Shown: positions 46,310 through 55,909, counted from the first letter of the stretch. The stretch: 64,000 nt of DNA from Acetobacter garciniae (GCF_017377735.1 NZ_JAFVMH010000001.1:124001-188000), one strand, 5' to 3'. The notes: generated from the letters alone by a model not told the origin. Made by a program: numbers and translations.

Positions 46310-46576
46310 ATGAAAAGTACTCTCGAAAACGATCTCAGCCCGCTTGCGCCATTGCGGGCCGAAACCCCGGTCGATGTGCGTCAGCTTTCGGATATGCAGT
46401 TCCGCTCCCTCGGCCTGCGCAAGGTCGCCTACATGCGTCCGACCGAAATGGATGACGGAGAGGAAGGCTGCGCCATTTACGCCGCCGACGGTGCGCTGCT
46501 GGCCGTGGTGGAAGATATGGAAACCGCTTGGGGGGCCATCATGCAGAACGACATGGTGCCTGCCTCGCTCCAGTAA
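46310..46576 (+). CDS. DUF1150 family protein
   Basis: An 88-residue acidic protein with the family block SDMQFRSLGLRKVAYMRP followed by YAADGALLAVVEDMETAW. Function unknown; in alphaproteobacteria it is repeatedly found after hsp20 and so is likely heat-induced too. Strong AAGGAGG ribosome-binding site. A strong terminator follows. Confidence 0.9.
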   Translation: MKSTLENDLSPLAPLRAETPVDVRQLSDMQFRSLGLRKVAYMRPTEMDDGEEGCAIYAADGALLAVVEDMETAWGAIMQNDMVPASLQ

Positions 46577-46619
46577 GGAGCGCTTTGACCGTGCAGCGGC
46601 CCGCATTGCGCGGCTAAAG

Positions 46620-46648
46620 AAAAAGGACCGGCTGGACCGGTCCTTTTT
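46620..46648. terminator. Bidirectional intrinsic terminator
   Basis: A perfect 12-bp stem, AAAAAGGACCGG (46620-46631) / CCGGTCCTTTTT (46637-46648) with a 5-base loop, has A runs on one side and T runs on the other. It lies between the DUF1150 gene and the convergent hibernation-factor gene and should end transcription from both. Confidence 0.93.
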
Positions 46649-46664
46649 CATGCCCGCGAGCAGG

Positions 46665-47258
46665 TCATACGGGGGAAGTATCCACCCAGCCTATGTGGTT
46701 GTCATCGCGCCGGTAGACCAGGCTGATCTGCCGGTTGGCGGCATTGCGAAAAAGCAGGAAATGGTGGCCCGAAAGGTCCAGCCGCATCACGGCTTCCCCC
46801 ACGGCCAGCAGGGGAATATCGGTTGCCTGCTCGGCAATGATGGTGGCGAACGCGGCGTCGGGGGCTATGTCCTCCCCATCGGCGGGGGGTGTGTCGCCGT
46901 CTTCTTCCACATGTTGCAGCACGTAGGAGCGCGCACGCTGGGGCTCCTGCCGGGGGGAGGCACGGGTGTGGGTGGTGACGCGCTTGTGGTAGCGGCGCAG
47001 GCGCTTGGCGATATGTTCCGCCGCGTCGTCGAAGGCGGCGTTGGCATCGGCGGCTTCGCCTTCCCCGCGCAGGACAAGGCCGCCACCCGCGCGTACGTTG
47101 ATATCGCAGGTAAAGAACGAGCGCGCCCGACTGAAGGTGACCTGGGCTGCCAGCCCCTTGTCGAAGTATCGCTCCGCAAGCGTGCCGAGATGCGCGTTCA
47201 CCCGATGTTTCAGGGCGTCGGAAAGATCAACCTGTTTACCGGAAACCTGAATATGCAT
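46665..47258 (-). CDS. hpf: Long ribosome hibernation-promoting factor
   Basis: Binds idle ribosomes and pairs them. The 197-residue protein has the S30AE domain at the N-terminus (MHIQVSGKQVDLSDALKHRV, TFSRARSFFTCDINVRAGGG) and the C-terminal dimerisation domain (AVMRLDLSGHHFLLFRNA, ISLVYRRDDNHIGW), so it is the long type. ATG 47258 is chosen since the family begins there; the frame stays open upstream without homology. Confidence 0.95.
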   Translation of the reverse strand: MHIQVSGKQVDLSDALKHRVNAHLGTLAERYFDKGLAAQVTFSRARSFFTCDINVRAGGGLVLRGEGEAADANAAFDDAAEHIAKRLRRYHKRVTTHTRASPRQEPQRARSYVLQHVEEDGDTPPADGEDIAPDAAFATIIAEQATDIPLLAVGEAVMRLDLSGHHFLLFRNAANRQISLVYRRDDNHIGWVDTSPV

Positions 47259-47516
47259 AGGACATCGTTCCTTGCTGCTTGAGCAGGTCCGTCGCGCCTG
47301 AAAACCGGTGCCACTCCGCAAGCGGAATTCAGGCCCTGGCGGCTTGCCTCCTGCGATGCGCTTCAAGCGTGCATCGCTTCATGCGTATTTGGACATGGGC
47401 TGCAAAATCTGTCCACGTCTTTATGACAGTTATAAGACCCGTAGGCCGCCACGGGTTGCGTTGGGGCCAGAACACCCGCCAAGGATTTGCCCCGTCCTGC
47501 CTGCTATGCGTATAGA

Positions 47517-47846
47517 ATGGCGGACCAATCCAACCCGCCCCATCAGAGTGGATACCCGTTGCCCATGCTTTTGCGCTCAGCCCCACCCAAGAACATGCCG
47601 AAAATGCCCGGAGGGTGGTCGCTGTGGCGTATCAAGATCGGCTGCGTGCTGGTGCTGGCGGCGGTCTATGGCGGGTTCGTGTGGTACACGGCGCACCAGA
47701 AAATTCCGCCGCAGTTGATCCATATTCCCGTAATGGTCATCCGCCCGGCGCCACCCAAGGCGCCACCCGCCCCGCCGATCCAGATGCAGCAGCCCGCAGC
47801 GCCCCCGGCTTTTCCCGTCCCCAACCTGCGGGCCGGCCGGGGCTGA
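47517..47846 (+). CDS. Small single-span membrane protein of unknown function
   Basis: A 109-residue protein from ATG 47517. Residues 42-60 (KIGCVLVLAAVYGGFVWYT) form one membrane helix, with a short cytoplasmic-like N-terminus and a Pro/Ala-rich C-terminus (APPKAPPAPPIQMQQPAAPP). I recognise no family; the composition is reminiscent of TonB- or divisome-linker-type proteins, but this is weak. It is convergent with lptB. Confidence 0.5.
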   Translation: MADQSNPPHQSGYPLPMLLRSAPPKNMPKMPGGWSLWRIKIGCVLVLAAVYGGFVWYTAHQKIPPQLIHIPVMVIRPAPPKAPPAPPIQMQQPAAPPAFPVPNLRAGRG

Positions 47847-47934
47847 ACACGGGAACCTGCGCTGCTGCGGGCCTGGGGCAGGCAGGTCTTCGGGCAAGTA
47901 TGGCCTTCGGGCCGTTGTGGCCTGAAGCGGTGGC

Positions 47935-48756
47935 CTAGAGCGAAAAGCTTTCGCCCAGATAGACGCGGCGCACGTCTTCATGGGCGACAATTTCCTCGGG
48001 CACGCCCTGCATCAGCACCTGACCGCTATGCATGATATAGGCGCGGTCGATGACCTCCAGCGTTTCGCGTACGTTGTGGTCGGTAATCAGCACCCCGATC
48101 CCACGATCCTTGAGGTGCGAGACAAGGTCACGGATTTCGCCCACGGCAATGGGGTCGATCCCGGCCAGCGGTTCGTCCAGCAGGATGTAATGGGGCTGGC
48201 TGGCCAGGGCGCGGGCAATTTCAAGACGTCGCCTTTCCCCACCCGACAGCGCGAGCGAGGGTGAGCGGCGCAGGTGGGAAATGCCGAATTCGTTCAGCAG
48301 GCTGTCCAGCATGACCTGGCGCTGATCGGGGTCGGGTTCGACCACCTCAAGTGCCGCCAGGATATTCTGTTCCACATTGAGCCCGCGGAAAATACTGGCT
48401 TCCTGCGGCAGGTAGCCAATGCCCAGCCGGGCGCGGCGGTACATGGGCAGGTGGGTGATATCCGTGCCGTCGAGCGTTATGGCGCCGGTATCGGGCTGGA
48501 CCAGCCCCACGATCATGTAAAAACTGGTGGTCTTGCCCGCACCGTTGGGGCCCAGCAGGCCCACGGCCTCGCCCCGGTGCACCTCGATGGATACATCCTT
48601 GACGACTTCGCGCTTCTTGTAGGACTTGCCGATGCCGCGCGCGAACAGGCCGTGCCCCGGCTGGTGGGGGGCGGTGGGGTCGGCGGGTTCGGGCGGAAGG
48701 CCCACGACCTCCTCGGTCACGCTTTCCTCGGACGTCCATTGTACTTCGCGGGTCAT
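47935..48756 (-). CDS. lptB: LPS export ABC transporter ATP-binding protein LptB
   Basis: ATPase of the LptB2FG complex that lifts LPS from the inner membrane. The 273-residue protein has Walker [13 protein letters not shown]-loop [13 protein letters not shown], signature [15 protein letters not shown], Walker [13 protein letters not shown] and switch His [10 protein letters not shown]. About 35 extra residues precede the ABC domain. ATG starts two bases after the lptA stop. Confidence 0.96.
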   Translation of the reverse strand: MTREVQWTSEESVTEEVVGLPPEPADPTAPHQPGHGLFARGIGKSYKKREVVKDVSIEVHRGEAVGLLGPNGAGKTTSFYMIVGLVQPDTGAITLDGTDITHLPMYRRARLGIGYLPQEASIFRGLNVEQNILAALEVVEPDPDQRQVMLDSLLNEFGISHLRRSPSLALSGGERRRLEIARALASQPHYILLDEPLAGIDPIAVGEIRDLVSHLKDRGIGVLITDHNVRETLEVIDRAYIMHSGQVLMQGVPEEIVAHEDVRRVYLGESFSL

Positions 48757-48758
48757 GC

Positions 48759-50075
48759 TTATTTCCTGTCCGACGTATCGCCATTATTGGGAACAACCAC
48801 GCCGCTGACACGGCCGCCGGGCTGTTCCGTCATGGTCGCGAGCCCCGTATGCATGTTGATAATGGCGGCATTCCCCTGGATCTGGTTCGGCCCGCGCGTG
48901 ATATGCACGTTCCCCACCACACGGGCGATACCGGTGTCAGGCACGTATACGCCGCGCTCGCCCGTCACCACTTCGGTCTGCGTGCGTACCCAGACATGGC
49001 CAAAGGCGTTCACTTTTTCCAGCTTTCCCGAACCGTTTGTCAACGGATCGGACGATGCATCCTGCTTTTGCTCAGGCTTTGCGGTCTGCTCGGCCTGTCC
49101 GTTCTGCCCGGCGGGCGCGGGTGGGGCGCTGTAGCCCACCAGCACATCCGCGCGGATCTGGCGGTGGTCGTTGGTGGTGACCGTCGCGTTGCCCCGGCCA
49201 ATGGAAATACGGGTCTGCGAGTAATATTCCATGGAATCGCGCGCGGTCAGCACATCCTGCGGCGTCGTCAGTTTCAGGGCGTTGCCGGTCATGACCAGGA
49301 CAGCCTGGTCCATGTCGTAAATGGCCTTGTCGCCCCAGGCCTGGTCGGTCTGGGTGAAGATATGCACATGCCCGATCGCTTCGAGCCGGAAAATCTCGTT
49401 CGCGCCGCTATCCTGATCATCTCCCCCGGGGGCGGGTGCCGGTGCGCCGTTCTGCGCGGCAGGGGGCGCAGGGGGTGCCGCACCGACCGGGGCCGGGCCG
49501 GGCGGAGCGGCTGGGGCCGTGCCCGGTGCGGATGGGCCTGACTGCGCGGCGGCGGGTTGTGCGGCCCCCGGCGTGCCTGTTGCGGCCCCTCCGGTAGCGT
49601 TTGCCGCGTCGCCTGCCGCATTGCCGCCCGTGCTGCCCCCGGCGGCATCGGGGGCCAGGGGGGCCTTCTTGCGGTAATAGGCGATCAGCTTGTCGGCGGT
49701 TACGGTCACGTCGCCCCGGACCGCCTGCGCCTGGTCATAGGCCGTGACCTTCTTCTGGTTCTGGTCCCAGTCGAACCCGCCTTTGGCGGTCACGGTAATC
49801 TGCCCGCCATGGGAGAGGTCTATGGCCTGCGCATGGGCTGCATGGGGGGCAAGGCAGAGCGGGGCAAGGGCCACGGAAAGCACCAGTGCGACGGCCCGTG
49901 GAACGGCCATGCGGATTGTCGCAGGAACTGCCAGCGGGATTACCGATGGGCCAGCCATGGGGCCGGCAAGCACGCCCATAAGCCCGCCAAGCCTGCCGTA
50001 CACACGCCTGCCGGTGGTGCTGCGCCCCTGTGGACGGGCCCCTGTCAACTGCGGCAAAAGGGACAACGCGCACAT
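48759..50075 (-). CDS. lptA: LPS transport periplasmic protein LptA with Pro/Ala-rich insertion
   Basis: Bridges LPS across the periplasm. The OstA core is split: [35 protein letters not shown]... then a Gly/Ala/Pro-rich insertion of about 89 residues (49398-49664), then [48 protein letters not shown] and [15 protein letters not shown]. At 438 residues it is more than twice E. coli LptA. ATG 50075 lies one base after the lptC stop and has AAGG upstream; the signal peptide, however, seems to begin at ATG 49910 ([16 protein letters not shown]), so that may be the true start. Confidence 0.85.
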   Translation of the reverse strand: MCALSLLPQLTGARPQGRSTTGRRVYGRLGGLMGVLAGPMAGPSVIPLAVPATIRMAVPRAVALVLSVALAPLCLAPHAAHAQAIDLSHGGQITVTAKGGFDWDQNQKKVTAYDQAQAVRGDVTVTADKLIAYYRKKAPLAPDAAGGSTGGNAAGDAANATGGAATGTPGAAQPAAAQSGPSAPGTAPAAPPGPAPVGAAPPAPPAAQNGAPAPAPGGDDQDSGANEIFRLEAIGHVHIFTQTDQAWGDKAIYDMDQAVLVMTGNALKLTTPQDVLTARDSMEYYSQTRISIGRGNATVTTNDHRQIRADVLVGYSAPPAPAGQNGQAEQTAKPEQKQDASSDPLTNGSGKLEKVNAFGHVWVRTQTEVVTGERGVYVPDTGIARVVGNVHITRGPNQIQGNAAIINMHTGLATMTEQPGGRVSGVVVPNNGDTSDRK

Positions 50076-50076
50076 G

Positions 50077-50838
50077 TCAGGACGCCTTCGAGCTAGGGGT
50101 GGGCTGGCTGTGGCGGTCATCGTTGAGCAGCATGCGCCCCGGCCCCCGGAACTGGGCAATGCCGTCATGCTGCGACAGCACATAGCCGCGCGCGTCCAGC
50201 ACGCCGAACGGGCCTTCGGCATGGACCCATTTGTCGGAGGCGATAATACCGCGCTTGACATCAATATCGGCCACGGGGCTGTGCATCATCAATCCATCGT
50301 CGCGGTACAGCGTTACGTCTCCGGTCAGGTCCAGAATCTGCCCGTGCTGCATGTACACGCCTTTTTCCGATCGGACCAGAAGCCAGCTCCCCCCCTGGGA
50401 CAGAATATCCGCCGCCGGCTGGGTCAGGTCCATGCGGTTGTCGTTGACCTGGTGCACGCTGTCCGCCGTGATCATGAACGGGCGGTTATGTTCGTCCATG
50501 CCGCGATAGGTCGCCCCGATCAGGTTGCCGCTCTCGATCTTGACGCGGGCCAGTTCCTTGAGCGTGGTCTTGTTGGCGTGGACCAGGCGGTCGATCTCCG
50601 GCCAGACGGCAATGGTGGCCAGCAGGCCAAGGGCGGCTGCGGGCAGGAACCATTTGGCCCAGCGCATCAGGGTGCGGCGGCGGGCCAGCTTGGCGGCGTC
50701 GGGCAGCTTGCGCCGCACGGGGGACGGGGCCAGGCGTTCGCGCTGGGTCCGCACAAGGCTGGCCGGGCGGGCAAAATCGTCGCGCCGGGGGCGTGTGTCG
50801 GGGCGTTTTTCGTTGGTGTCGTCGGGGGTGGTGTTCAT
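50077..50838 (-). CDS. lptC: LPS export protein LptC
   Basis: Inner-membrane anchored partner that receives LPS from LptBFG and passes it to LptA. The 253-residue protein has a basic cytoplasmic N-terminus, one membrane helix (about 78-96, WAKWFLPAAALGLLATIAVWP) and a periplasmic LptC domain (NRPFMITADSVHQ, LTGDVTLYRDDGLMMHS, ASDKWVHAEGPFG). ATG overlaps the kdsD stop by four bases. Confidence 0.93.
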   Translation of the reverse strand: MNTTPDDTNEKRPDTRPRRDDFARPASLVRTQRERLAPSPVRRKLPDAAKLARRRTLMRWAKWFLPAAALGLLATIAVWPEIDRLVHANKTTLKELARVKIESGNLIGATYRGMDEHNRPFMITADSVHQVNDNRMDLTQPAADILSQGGSWLLVRSEKGVYMQHGQILDLTGDVTLYRDDGLMMHSPVADIDVKRGIIASDKWVHAEGPFGVLDARGYVLSQHDGIAQFRGPGRMLLNDDRHSQPTPSSKAS

Positions 50839-51881
50839 CCCACCCCGGCTCTGATCAGGTCATGGATATGGACAACGCCCACGGGCCTGCGCTGCGCATC
50901 CAGCACGAAAAGCGACGTGACGGGCCGGGCCCGTTCGTTCATGGCCCGCAGCGCTTCGGATGCGACGACATCGGGCTCTATGGTCAGCGGCCTTGGGTTC
51001 ATCACGGTTTCCGCCAGGGTGGTTGTCAGGTCGTGGTCCAGCGCGCGGCGTAGGTCGCCATCCGTGATCAGCCCCGCCAGCGTGCCATTCTGCCCCACAA
51101 TACCCACGCACCCTAGCGCCTTGCGGGTCATTTCCACAATGATATCGCGCATGGGCGTGTCGGGCCGTGCCAGGGGTATGGCAGCCCCCGTATGCATCAG
51201 CTCGCGCACCGTGCGCAGGCGTGCACCCAGCCGCCCGCCAGGGTGGAAGGTGCCGAAATCGGTCGCGGTAAAGCCGCGCAGGCGCAGCAGGGCCACGGCC
51301 AGCGCATCGCCAAAGGCAAGCTGGACCGCCGTGCTGGTGGTGGGGGCCAGGCCCATGGGGCAGGCTTCGGGCGTGCTGGGCAGGGTCAGGGCTACGGTCG
51401 CACTCACGGCCAGGGTGGAGTCCGCCCGGCTGGTCACCGCCAGCAAAGGCAGGCCGGTCTGGCGCGCATGGGCCGCGATATCGCCCAGTTCGGTGGTTTC
51501 GCCCGAATTGGAAAACGCCAGGATCGCATCCCCCCGCTGGATCATGCCCAGATCCCCGTGCGATGCCTCGGCCGGGTGGACATAAAGCGAAGGCGTGCCG
51601 GTCGAAGCCAGCGTGGCCTGGATCTTGCGTGCGATATGGCCGGACTTGCCGATACCCGTCACCACCACCCGGCCGGGCAGCGCCAGCAGGATATCCAGCG
51701 CCTGGGCAAAGGCGTTCCCCAGCGTGTGGGGCGTTTCGAACGCGCGGGCCAGGGCGTCCAGCCCCGCCTGCTCGGTGCGTACGACATGTGCTGCGTCCGC
51801 CCCCGGGCCTTGCGGGCAGGGGGCAGGCGGACCGATACCGGTGTCACGCGGGCTGGCACTTGAAAAAGCGGGCGTGTTCAT
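50835..51881 (-). CDS. kdsD: D-arabinose-5-phosphate isomerase
   Basis: Makes arabinose-5-phosphate, first precursor of Kdo. The 348-residue protein has a SIS domain (VVVTGIGKSGHIARKIQATLASTGT, HPAEASHGDLGM, AFSNSGETTEL) and two C-terminal CBS domains (MRDIIVEMTRKALGCVGIV, GLITDGDLRRAL, VASEALRAMNERARPVTSLFV). It leads the operon kdsD-lptC-lptA-lptB, joining Kdo supply to LPS export. Confidence 0.95.
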   Translation of the reverse strand: MNTPAFSSASPRDTGIGPPAPCPQGPGADAAHVVRTEQAGLDALARAFETPHTLGNAFAQALDILLALPGRVVVTGIGKSGHIARKIQATLASTGTPSLYVHPAEASHGDLGMIQRGDAILAFSNSGETTELGDIAAHARQTGLPLLAVTSRADSTLAVSATVALTLPSTPEACPMGLAPTTSTAVQLAFGDALAVALLRLRGFTATDFGTFHPGGRLGARLRTVRELMHTGAAIPLARPDTPMRDIIVEMTRKALGCVGIVGQNGTLAGLITDGDLRRALDHDLTTTLAETVMNPRPLTIEPDVVASEALRAMNERARPVTSLFVLDAQRRPVGVVHIHDLIRAGVG

Positions 51882-51977
51882 GCGTGGGGCTGTCCGGGAT
51901 TGCCAGATAGGGTGCGCGGTGCCGGGCCCGCAAAGGGCAGGCCGATGATCGCTGGCGCGGCGGGCATCGGCCGGTGT

Positions 51978-52637
51978 TCAGCCCCGGTGGGAGAAAATGT
52001 CAGGGTCTTCATATCCCAAAAGGTCCAGGCGGGCGCGGGCGGGCAGGAAGTCGAAACAGGCCTGCGCAAGCTCGCGCCGTCCCTCACGCGCCAGCAGGTC
52101 GTCCATTTTTGCCCATAACGCGTGCAGATACAAAACGTCCGAGGCGGCGTAGGTCAGTTGCTCGGGCTTGAGCGCCAGCGCCCCCCAGTCGGATGTCTGC
52201 TGGTGCTTGCTCAGTTCCACCCCCAGCATGTCACGGCACAGGGCCGCCAGCCCGTGCCGGTCCGTAAAGGTGCGCACAAGCCGGGCCGCGATCTTGGTGC
52301 AGACCACAGGGCTGACCGTAATCCCCAGCGCATGTTGCAGGATCGCGACATCGAAGCGGGCGAAATGCATGATCTTGGTCACGTCGGGGTCGGCCAGCAC
52401 GCGCTTGAGATTGGGGCAGTCATACCCCGTCCCACCCATGGAGTGGGGAATGATCTGGACCAGATGGGCCGTGCCGTCGCCTGCGGAAAGCTGGACAAGG
52501 CACAACCGGTCGCGATGGGGGTTCAGGCCCATGGTTTCCGTGTCCACCGCAACCGAACCGGTAAAGGCAAGGCCATCGGGCAGGTCGTTGCGGTGAAGGG
52601 AAATAGCCCCTTCGCAAGGGGCCGGGGCTGTGCTCAT
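51978..52637 (-). CDS. rnd: Short ribonuclease D-type 3'-5' exonuclease
   Basis: The 219-residue protein holds only the DEDD exonuclease domain: VAVDTETMGLNPHRDRLCLVQL (first Asp/Glu), IMHFARFDVAIL (second Asp) and YAASDVLYLHALW (final Asp with Tyr). The HRDC domain of classic RNase D is missing, as in many alphaproteobacteria, so this is better read as an RNase D-like protein. ATG 52637 chosen; an upstream open frame runs antisense to rlmB and is not coding. Confidence 0.88.
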   Translation of the reverse strand: MSTAPAPCEGAISLHRNDLPDGLAFTGSVAVDTETMGLNPHRDRLCLVQLSAGDGTAHLVQIIPHSMGGTGYDCPNLKRVLADPDVTKIMHFARFDVAILQHALGITVSPVVCTKIAARLVRTFTDRHGLAALCRDMLGVELSKHQQTSDWGALALKPEQLTYAASDVLYLHALWAKMDDLLAREGRRELAQACFDFLPARARLDLLGYEDPDIFSHRG

Positions 52638-52814
52638 GACCCGCTCCTGGTCTGCTGCTGGCCGGGCTGTCGTGCTGTGGGCCTTCTGCCATGACGGATA
52701 CAGCCGTGGGGCATGAATGTCCATTCCCGTGCGGATGCGGGATAGGCGGAGCCCCCGCTCATGCGCTAGGGGAGTAAGCACGATCGACCCTTTCAAGCCG
52801 GAACAGCCCTGCCC

Positions 52815-53642
52815 ATGCGACCACCCCGTAATGCCCGCCCCGCGCGCCGCCCGCGTTCCCCCGCACAAGCCGGTGCCGGGCGTGAAGGCGGGGCTGCCCC
52901 CGCTGGCCGGTGCTGGCTGTTCGGCACGCATGCGGTGGCGGCGGCATTGGCCAATCCGCGCCGTGTTTTCGAACGCCTTCTGGTGACGGAGGCCGAGCAC
53001 CCCGCACTTGAAGAGGCCATGAAAGCCCAGGCCGGGCTGCGGATTGCCCCCGAAGTGGTGCCCCGGGCGCGGCTCGATGACCTGCTGGGGGCGGAGGCCG
53101 TGCATCAGGGCGTGGCCCTGCTGGCCCGCCAGCTTGCCCCCCTGGCACTGGACGAGGCCTTGGCCCGCCCAGGCCCGGTGCTGGTGCTCGACCAGGTGAC
53201 CGATCCGCGCAATGTGGGGGCTATCCTGCGGTCGGCTGCGGCCTTCGGTGCCGCCTGCCTTGTGGTGCAGGACCGCAACGCGCCGGAGGAGACAGCCGTG
53301 CTGGCCAAGGCGGCCTCGGGCGCTTTGGAGAGCGTTCCCATCGTGCGGGAGGTCAATCTTTCGCGCGCGATCGAAATGCTGCAAAAGGCCGGGTGCTGGA
53401 CCGTGGGGCTGGATGCGGGGGGCACCATGCTGGATGGCGGGTCTTTTACGAACCGCCGCGTGGCCCTGGTGCTAGGGGCGGAAGGCCGTGGCCTGCGCCG
53501 CCTGACGCGCGAAAGCTGCGATGAGATAGCCGGGCTCTACATGCCGGGTGAGATGGAAAGCCTGAACGTATCGGTAGCCGCGGCCGTGGGGCTTTACGAA
53601 CTGGTGCGGCGCGGCATGCCCCGGGGCATGCCCAGCGCGTAG
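52815..53642 (+). CDS. rlmB: 23S rRNA (guanosine-2'-O-)-methyltransferase RlmB-like
   Basis: SPOUT methyltransferase of 275 residues. Substrate-binding domain from WLFGTHAVAAALANPRRVF, then motif 1 LDQVTDPRNVGAILRSAAAFG, motif 2 LVLGAEGRGLRRLTRESCD and motif 3 MESLNVSVAAAVGLYE. The N-terminal 30 residues are Arg/Pro/Ala-rich. The 3' end overlaps the convergent NCS1 permease gene by 49 bases, an unusual arrangement. Confidence 0.92.
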   Translation: MRPPRNARPARRPRSPAQAGAGREGGAAPAGRCWLFGTHAVAAALANPRRVFERLLVTEAEHPALEEAMKAQAGLRIAPEVVPRARLDDLLGAEAVHQGVALLARQLAPLALDEALARPGPVLVLDQVTDPRNVGAILRSAAAFGAACLVVQDRNAPEETAVLAKAASGALESVPIVREVNLSRAIEMLQKAGCWTVGLDAGGTMLDGGSFTNRRVALVLGAEGRGLRRLTRESCDEIAGLYMPGEMESLNVSVAAAVGLYELVRRGMPRGMPSA

Positions 53643-55036
53643 CAGCCCCCGGCTACGAAAAAGCCCACGTAATAACCGATATCCGCGCCACCCAGCCAGC
53701 GCGCCACCGGGCCGGTATACAGCCCGCTGGTGGAAAACAGCGCAATGGTGGCGACGGATGTCAGGACGAAAATGGTCGCACCCCGTGTCCAGCCGGGTGG
53801 TACGGGGTGGAGCGTTCGGTCCCCGAAATACCAGTCGGCCAGCACGATGCCGATCCATGGCGCGATCCAGTACATCGTCACCAGCAGGTAGTCCGTATAC
53901 AGGGCGGCGTAACGCCCGGCCCCCGCCACGGCCAGGCCGTAGCCCAGGCTTGCCGTCAGCACGGCGGCCGCCACGCGGGGCACGTGCAGCCCGGCCGAAA
54001 TCAGGCTGTAGCTGGCGGTGTTGTCATTGAACGCATTGCCGGTGATGGAAGACAGCGCGATGGCCCCAAGGGCGACGGCCCCCAGCGGCCCCATGGCCTG
54101 CTGGAGCGATGCGATGACAGCGGTGGGCGATGCATCGGCGACACTCCCGGCCGAGAGCAGCCCCAGGATCTGGAACGGTATGGCCGAGCTTAAAAGCCCG
54201 AACAGGGCCAGCAGCACGACCCGCCTGGGGTTGGACCCCGCAGGCAGGTAGCGCGTGTAATCCGATGAATAGGACGCCCAGGACAGGTTGAAGCTGACCA
54301 GTATCCCCACTGCCAGCACAAAGGTGCTCAGGCTGAGCGAATGCTGGGCGGCAAGGGGGGCCTGGCCCCTGAGCGCGAACACGATCCCGATGATCCAGAA
54401 CACCACCAGCAGCAGCGCGCCAAGGTATTTCTGCAAGGCCTGCACCACATGGTGGCCGTAGATGGAAGCCACCATCTGCGCCCCGGCCAGCACGGCAAGG
54501 GCAAGCCAGAACGGGGCGTGCAGCCCGACCGTGACCAGCAGCGCCACCAGGGCCGTGGCGGCGGGCACGTTGTTTACCGCATCCCACCCCACGCAGTAGA
54601 TCCAGTTCAGAAAAGCGGGCGGGCGCACGCCAAGCCGCCCCAGTGCCCGGCGCGATGCCTCCATCTGCGTCAGCCCCGTGGCCGGGCCGATGGCGGCCGC
54701 ACAGGCCACGGGCAGCGCGCCGATCACGTTGCCCAGCACGATGGCGGCAACGCCTGCGCGGAAATCCAGCCCCATATGGCTCAGCAACGCGCCGGTCACC
54801 CATCCGCCCGGGCCCAGATTGGGCGAAAAATGGCTCCAGAACACGCGGTCCATCTTCATGGTCTTGCGCGACGGGGGCACGGGTTCGCGCACGGATGCGG
54901 CGGAAAGGTCTTCCATCAGCCCGTCGGGCATCGGCCTGTCAGGCAATCCGTCAGGCAACCCGCCAGCCAACCCTGAAGGCAGCCCCTCTGTCATCGGCCC
55001 GTCGGGTGTAGCGGTCTGCCGGACGATCTCGGTCAT
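53594..55036 (-). CDS. NCS1-family nucleobase (cytosine-type) permease
   Basis: A 480-residue transporter with about twelve membrane helices. Typical sequence: FWSHFSPNLGPGGWVTGALL, GNVIGALPVACAAAIGPATGLTQMEASR, NWIYCVGWDAVNN, FNLSWASYSSDYTRYLP and NDNTASYSLISAG. The exact substrate (cytosine, purines, allantoin, hydroxymethylpyrimidine) is not readable. The N-terminal 60 residues are a low-complexity Gly/Leu/Pro/Asp stretch made from 12-base DNA repeats. GGAGAG supports ATG 55036. Confidence 0.88.
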   Translation of the reverse strand: MTEIVRQTATPDGPMTEGLPSGLAGGLPDGLPDRPMPDGLMEDLSAASVREPVPPSRKTMKMDRVFWSHFSPNLGPGGWVTGALLSHMGLDFRAGVAAIVLGNVIGALPVACAAAIGPATGLTQMEASRRALGRLGVRPPAFLNWIYCVGWDAVNNVPAATALVALLVTVGLHAPFWLALAVLAGAQMVASIYGHHVVQALQKYLGALLLVVFWIIGIVFALRGQAPLAAQHSLSLSTFVLAVGILVSFNLSWASYSSDYTRYLPAGSNPRRVVLLALFGLLSSAIPFQILGLLSAGSVADASPTAVIASLQQAMGPLGAVALGAIALSSITGNAFNDNTASYSLISAGLHVPRVAAAVLTASLGYGLAVAGAGRYAALYTDYLLVTMYWIAPWIGIVLADWYFGDRTLHPVPPGWTRGATIFVLTSVATIALFSTSGLYTGPVARWLGGADIGYYVGFFVAGGCYALGMPRGMPRRTSS

Positions 55037-55087
55037 GCGGTGCTCTCCTGCCTGCGGGTTCAATATCATCCAAAGGGGCCCAAGGGG

Positions 55088-55909
55088 TTACGACAGATCG
55101 GTTTGAGGCATCGTGCCGGGGGCACCCGAAGGCTGGCGCAGGTAATAGGCCTCTGCCACGCGAATGGGCAGCAGGTCCATCATGCGCGAGCCCAGGGCCA
55201 GCCAGCGCGGGAAGACAATGCGGCGCTCGTTGCGCGCCAGCCCGCGCAGAATACGGCGGCAGGCCGTGTCCACATCGGTCAGCCCGGGCATGGGAAAGGC
55301 GTTGCGCGCCACCATGGGCGTGTCCACGAAGCCGCAGACCACCGAGCTGAGCAATATGCCCGCCTTGCGCGTATTGGCACCGCTTGCCACCATGAAGCGG
55401 TCCACCGCCGCCTTGGCCGCCGAATAGGACGGCGTGCCGGGGAAGGAGACCAGCCCCGCGACCGAGGAAATGGCGCAGATCCGCCCGCGCACACCATCAT
55501 CCCCCCTGGGCTGGCCGCGCATGACCTCCAGTGCGGGCAGCACGGTGTTGAGCACGCCGGTCAGGTCCGTCTCGAAAATGCGGCGTACCTGGGCTTCGGG
55601 CTCGTACGGGCCCAGATCGGGGCTGGGGGCGACATGCGTGCCGCCGGTAACACCCGCACAGGCCAGCACAAGGTCCAGCCCGTTCGTGCCGCGCACCCAG
55701 GTATTCATGGCATGGCTGTCGGTTACGTCACCCAGGGTTGCGTGCACCTCGGCCCCCTGGCCCGCGCAGTACCGGGCCGTGGCGTCCAGCCGTGCCGGGT
55801 CGCGCCCGCCCAGCCACAGCCTGCGCCCCGGCCGGGCCAGCGCGCAGGCCAAAGCCCGCCCCATGCCCGAGGATGCGCCGGTAATCAGAACGGAATTGAG
55901 TGTCATCAT
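55088..55909 (-). CDS. Short-chain dehydrogenase/reductase
   Basis: A 273-residue Rossmann-fold oxidoreductase: nucleotide motif LITGASSGMGRALA, LACAGVTGG (NAG-like), catalytic Ser in ICAISSVAGLV and Tyr-x-x-x-Lys in YSAAKAAVDRF. The substrate is unknown. It starts at one of two adjacent ATG codons (55909 or 55906), downstream of no strong ribosome-binding site. Divergent from gmk; separated from the permease gene by 51 bases and probably read with it. Confidence 0.9.
   Translation of the reverse strand: MMTLNSVLITGASSGMGRALACALARPGRRLWLGGRDPARLDATARYCAGQGAEVHATLGDVTDSHAMNTWVRGTNGLDLVLACAGVTGGTHVAPSPDLGPYEPEAQVRRIFETDLTGVLNTVLPALEVMRGQPRGDDGVRGRICAISSVAGLVSFPGTPSYSAAKAAVDRFMVASGANTRKAGILLSSVVCGFVDTPMVARNAFPMPGLTDVDTACRRILRGLARNERRIVFPRWLALGSRMMDLLPIRVAEAYYLRQPSGAPGTMPQTDLS

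Noticed and set aside
50076..50264. Longer N-terminus for LptA
   Set aside because: It would lie inside lptC; the signal peptide and coupling point to a later start.
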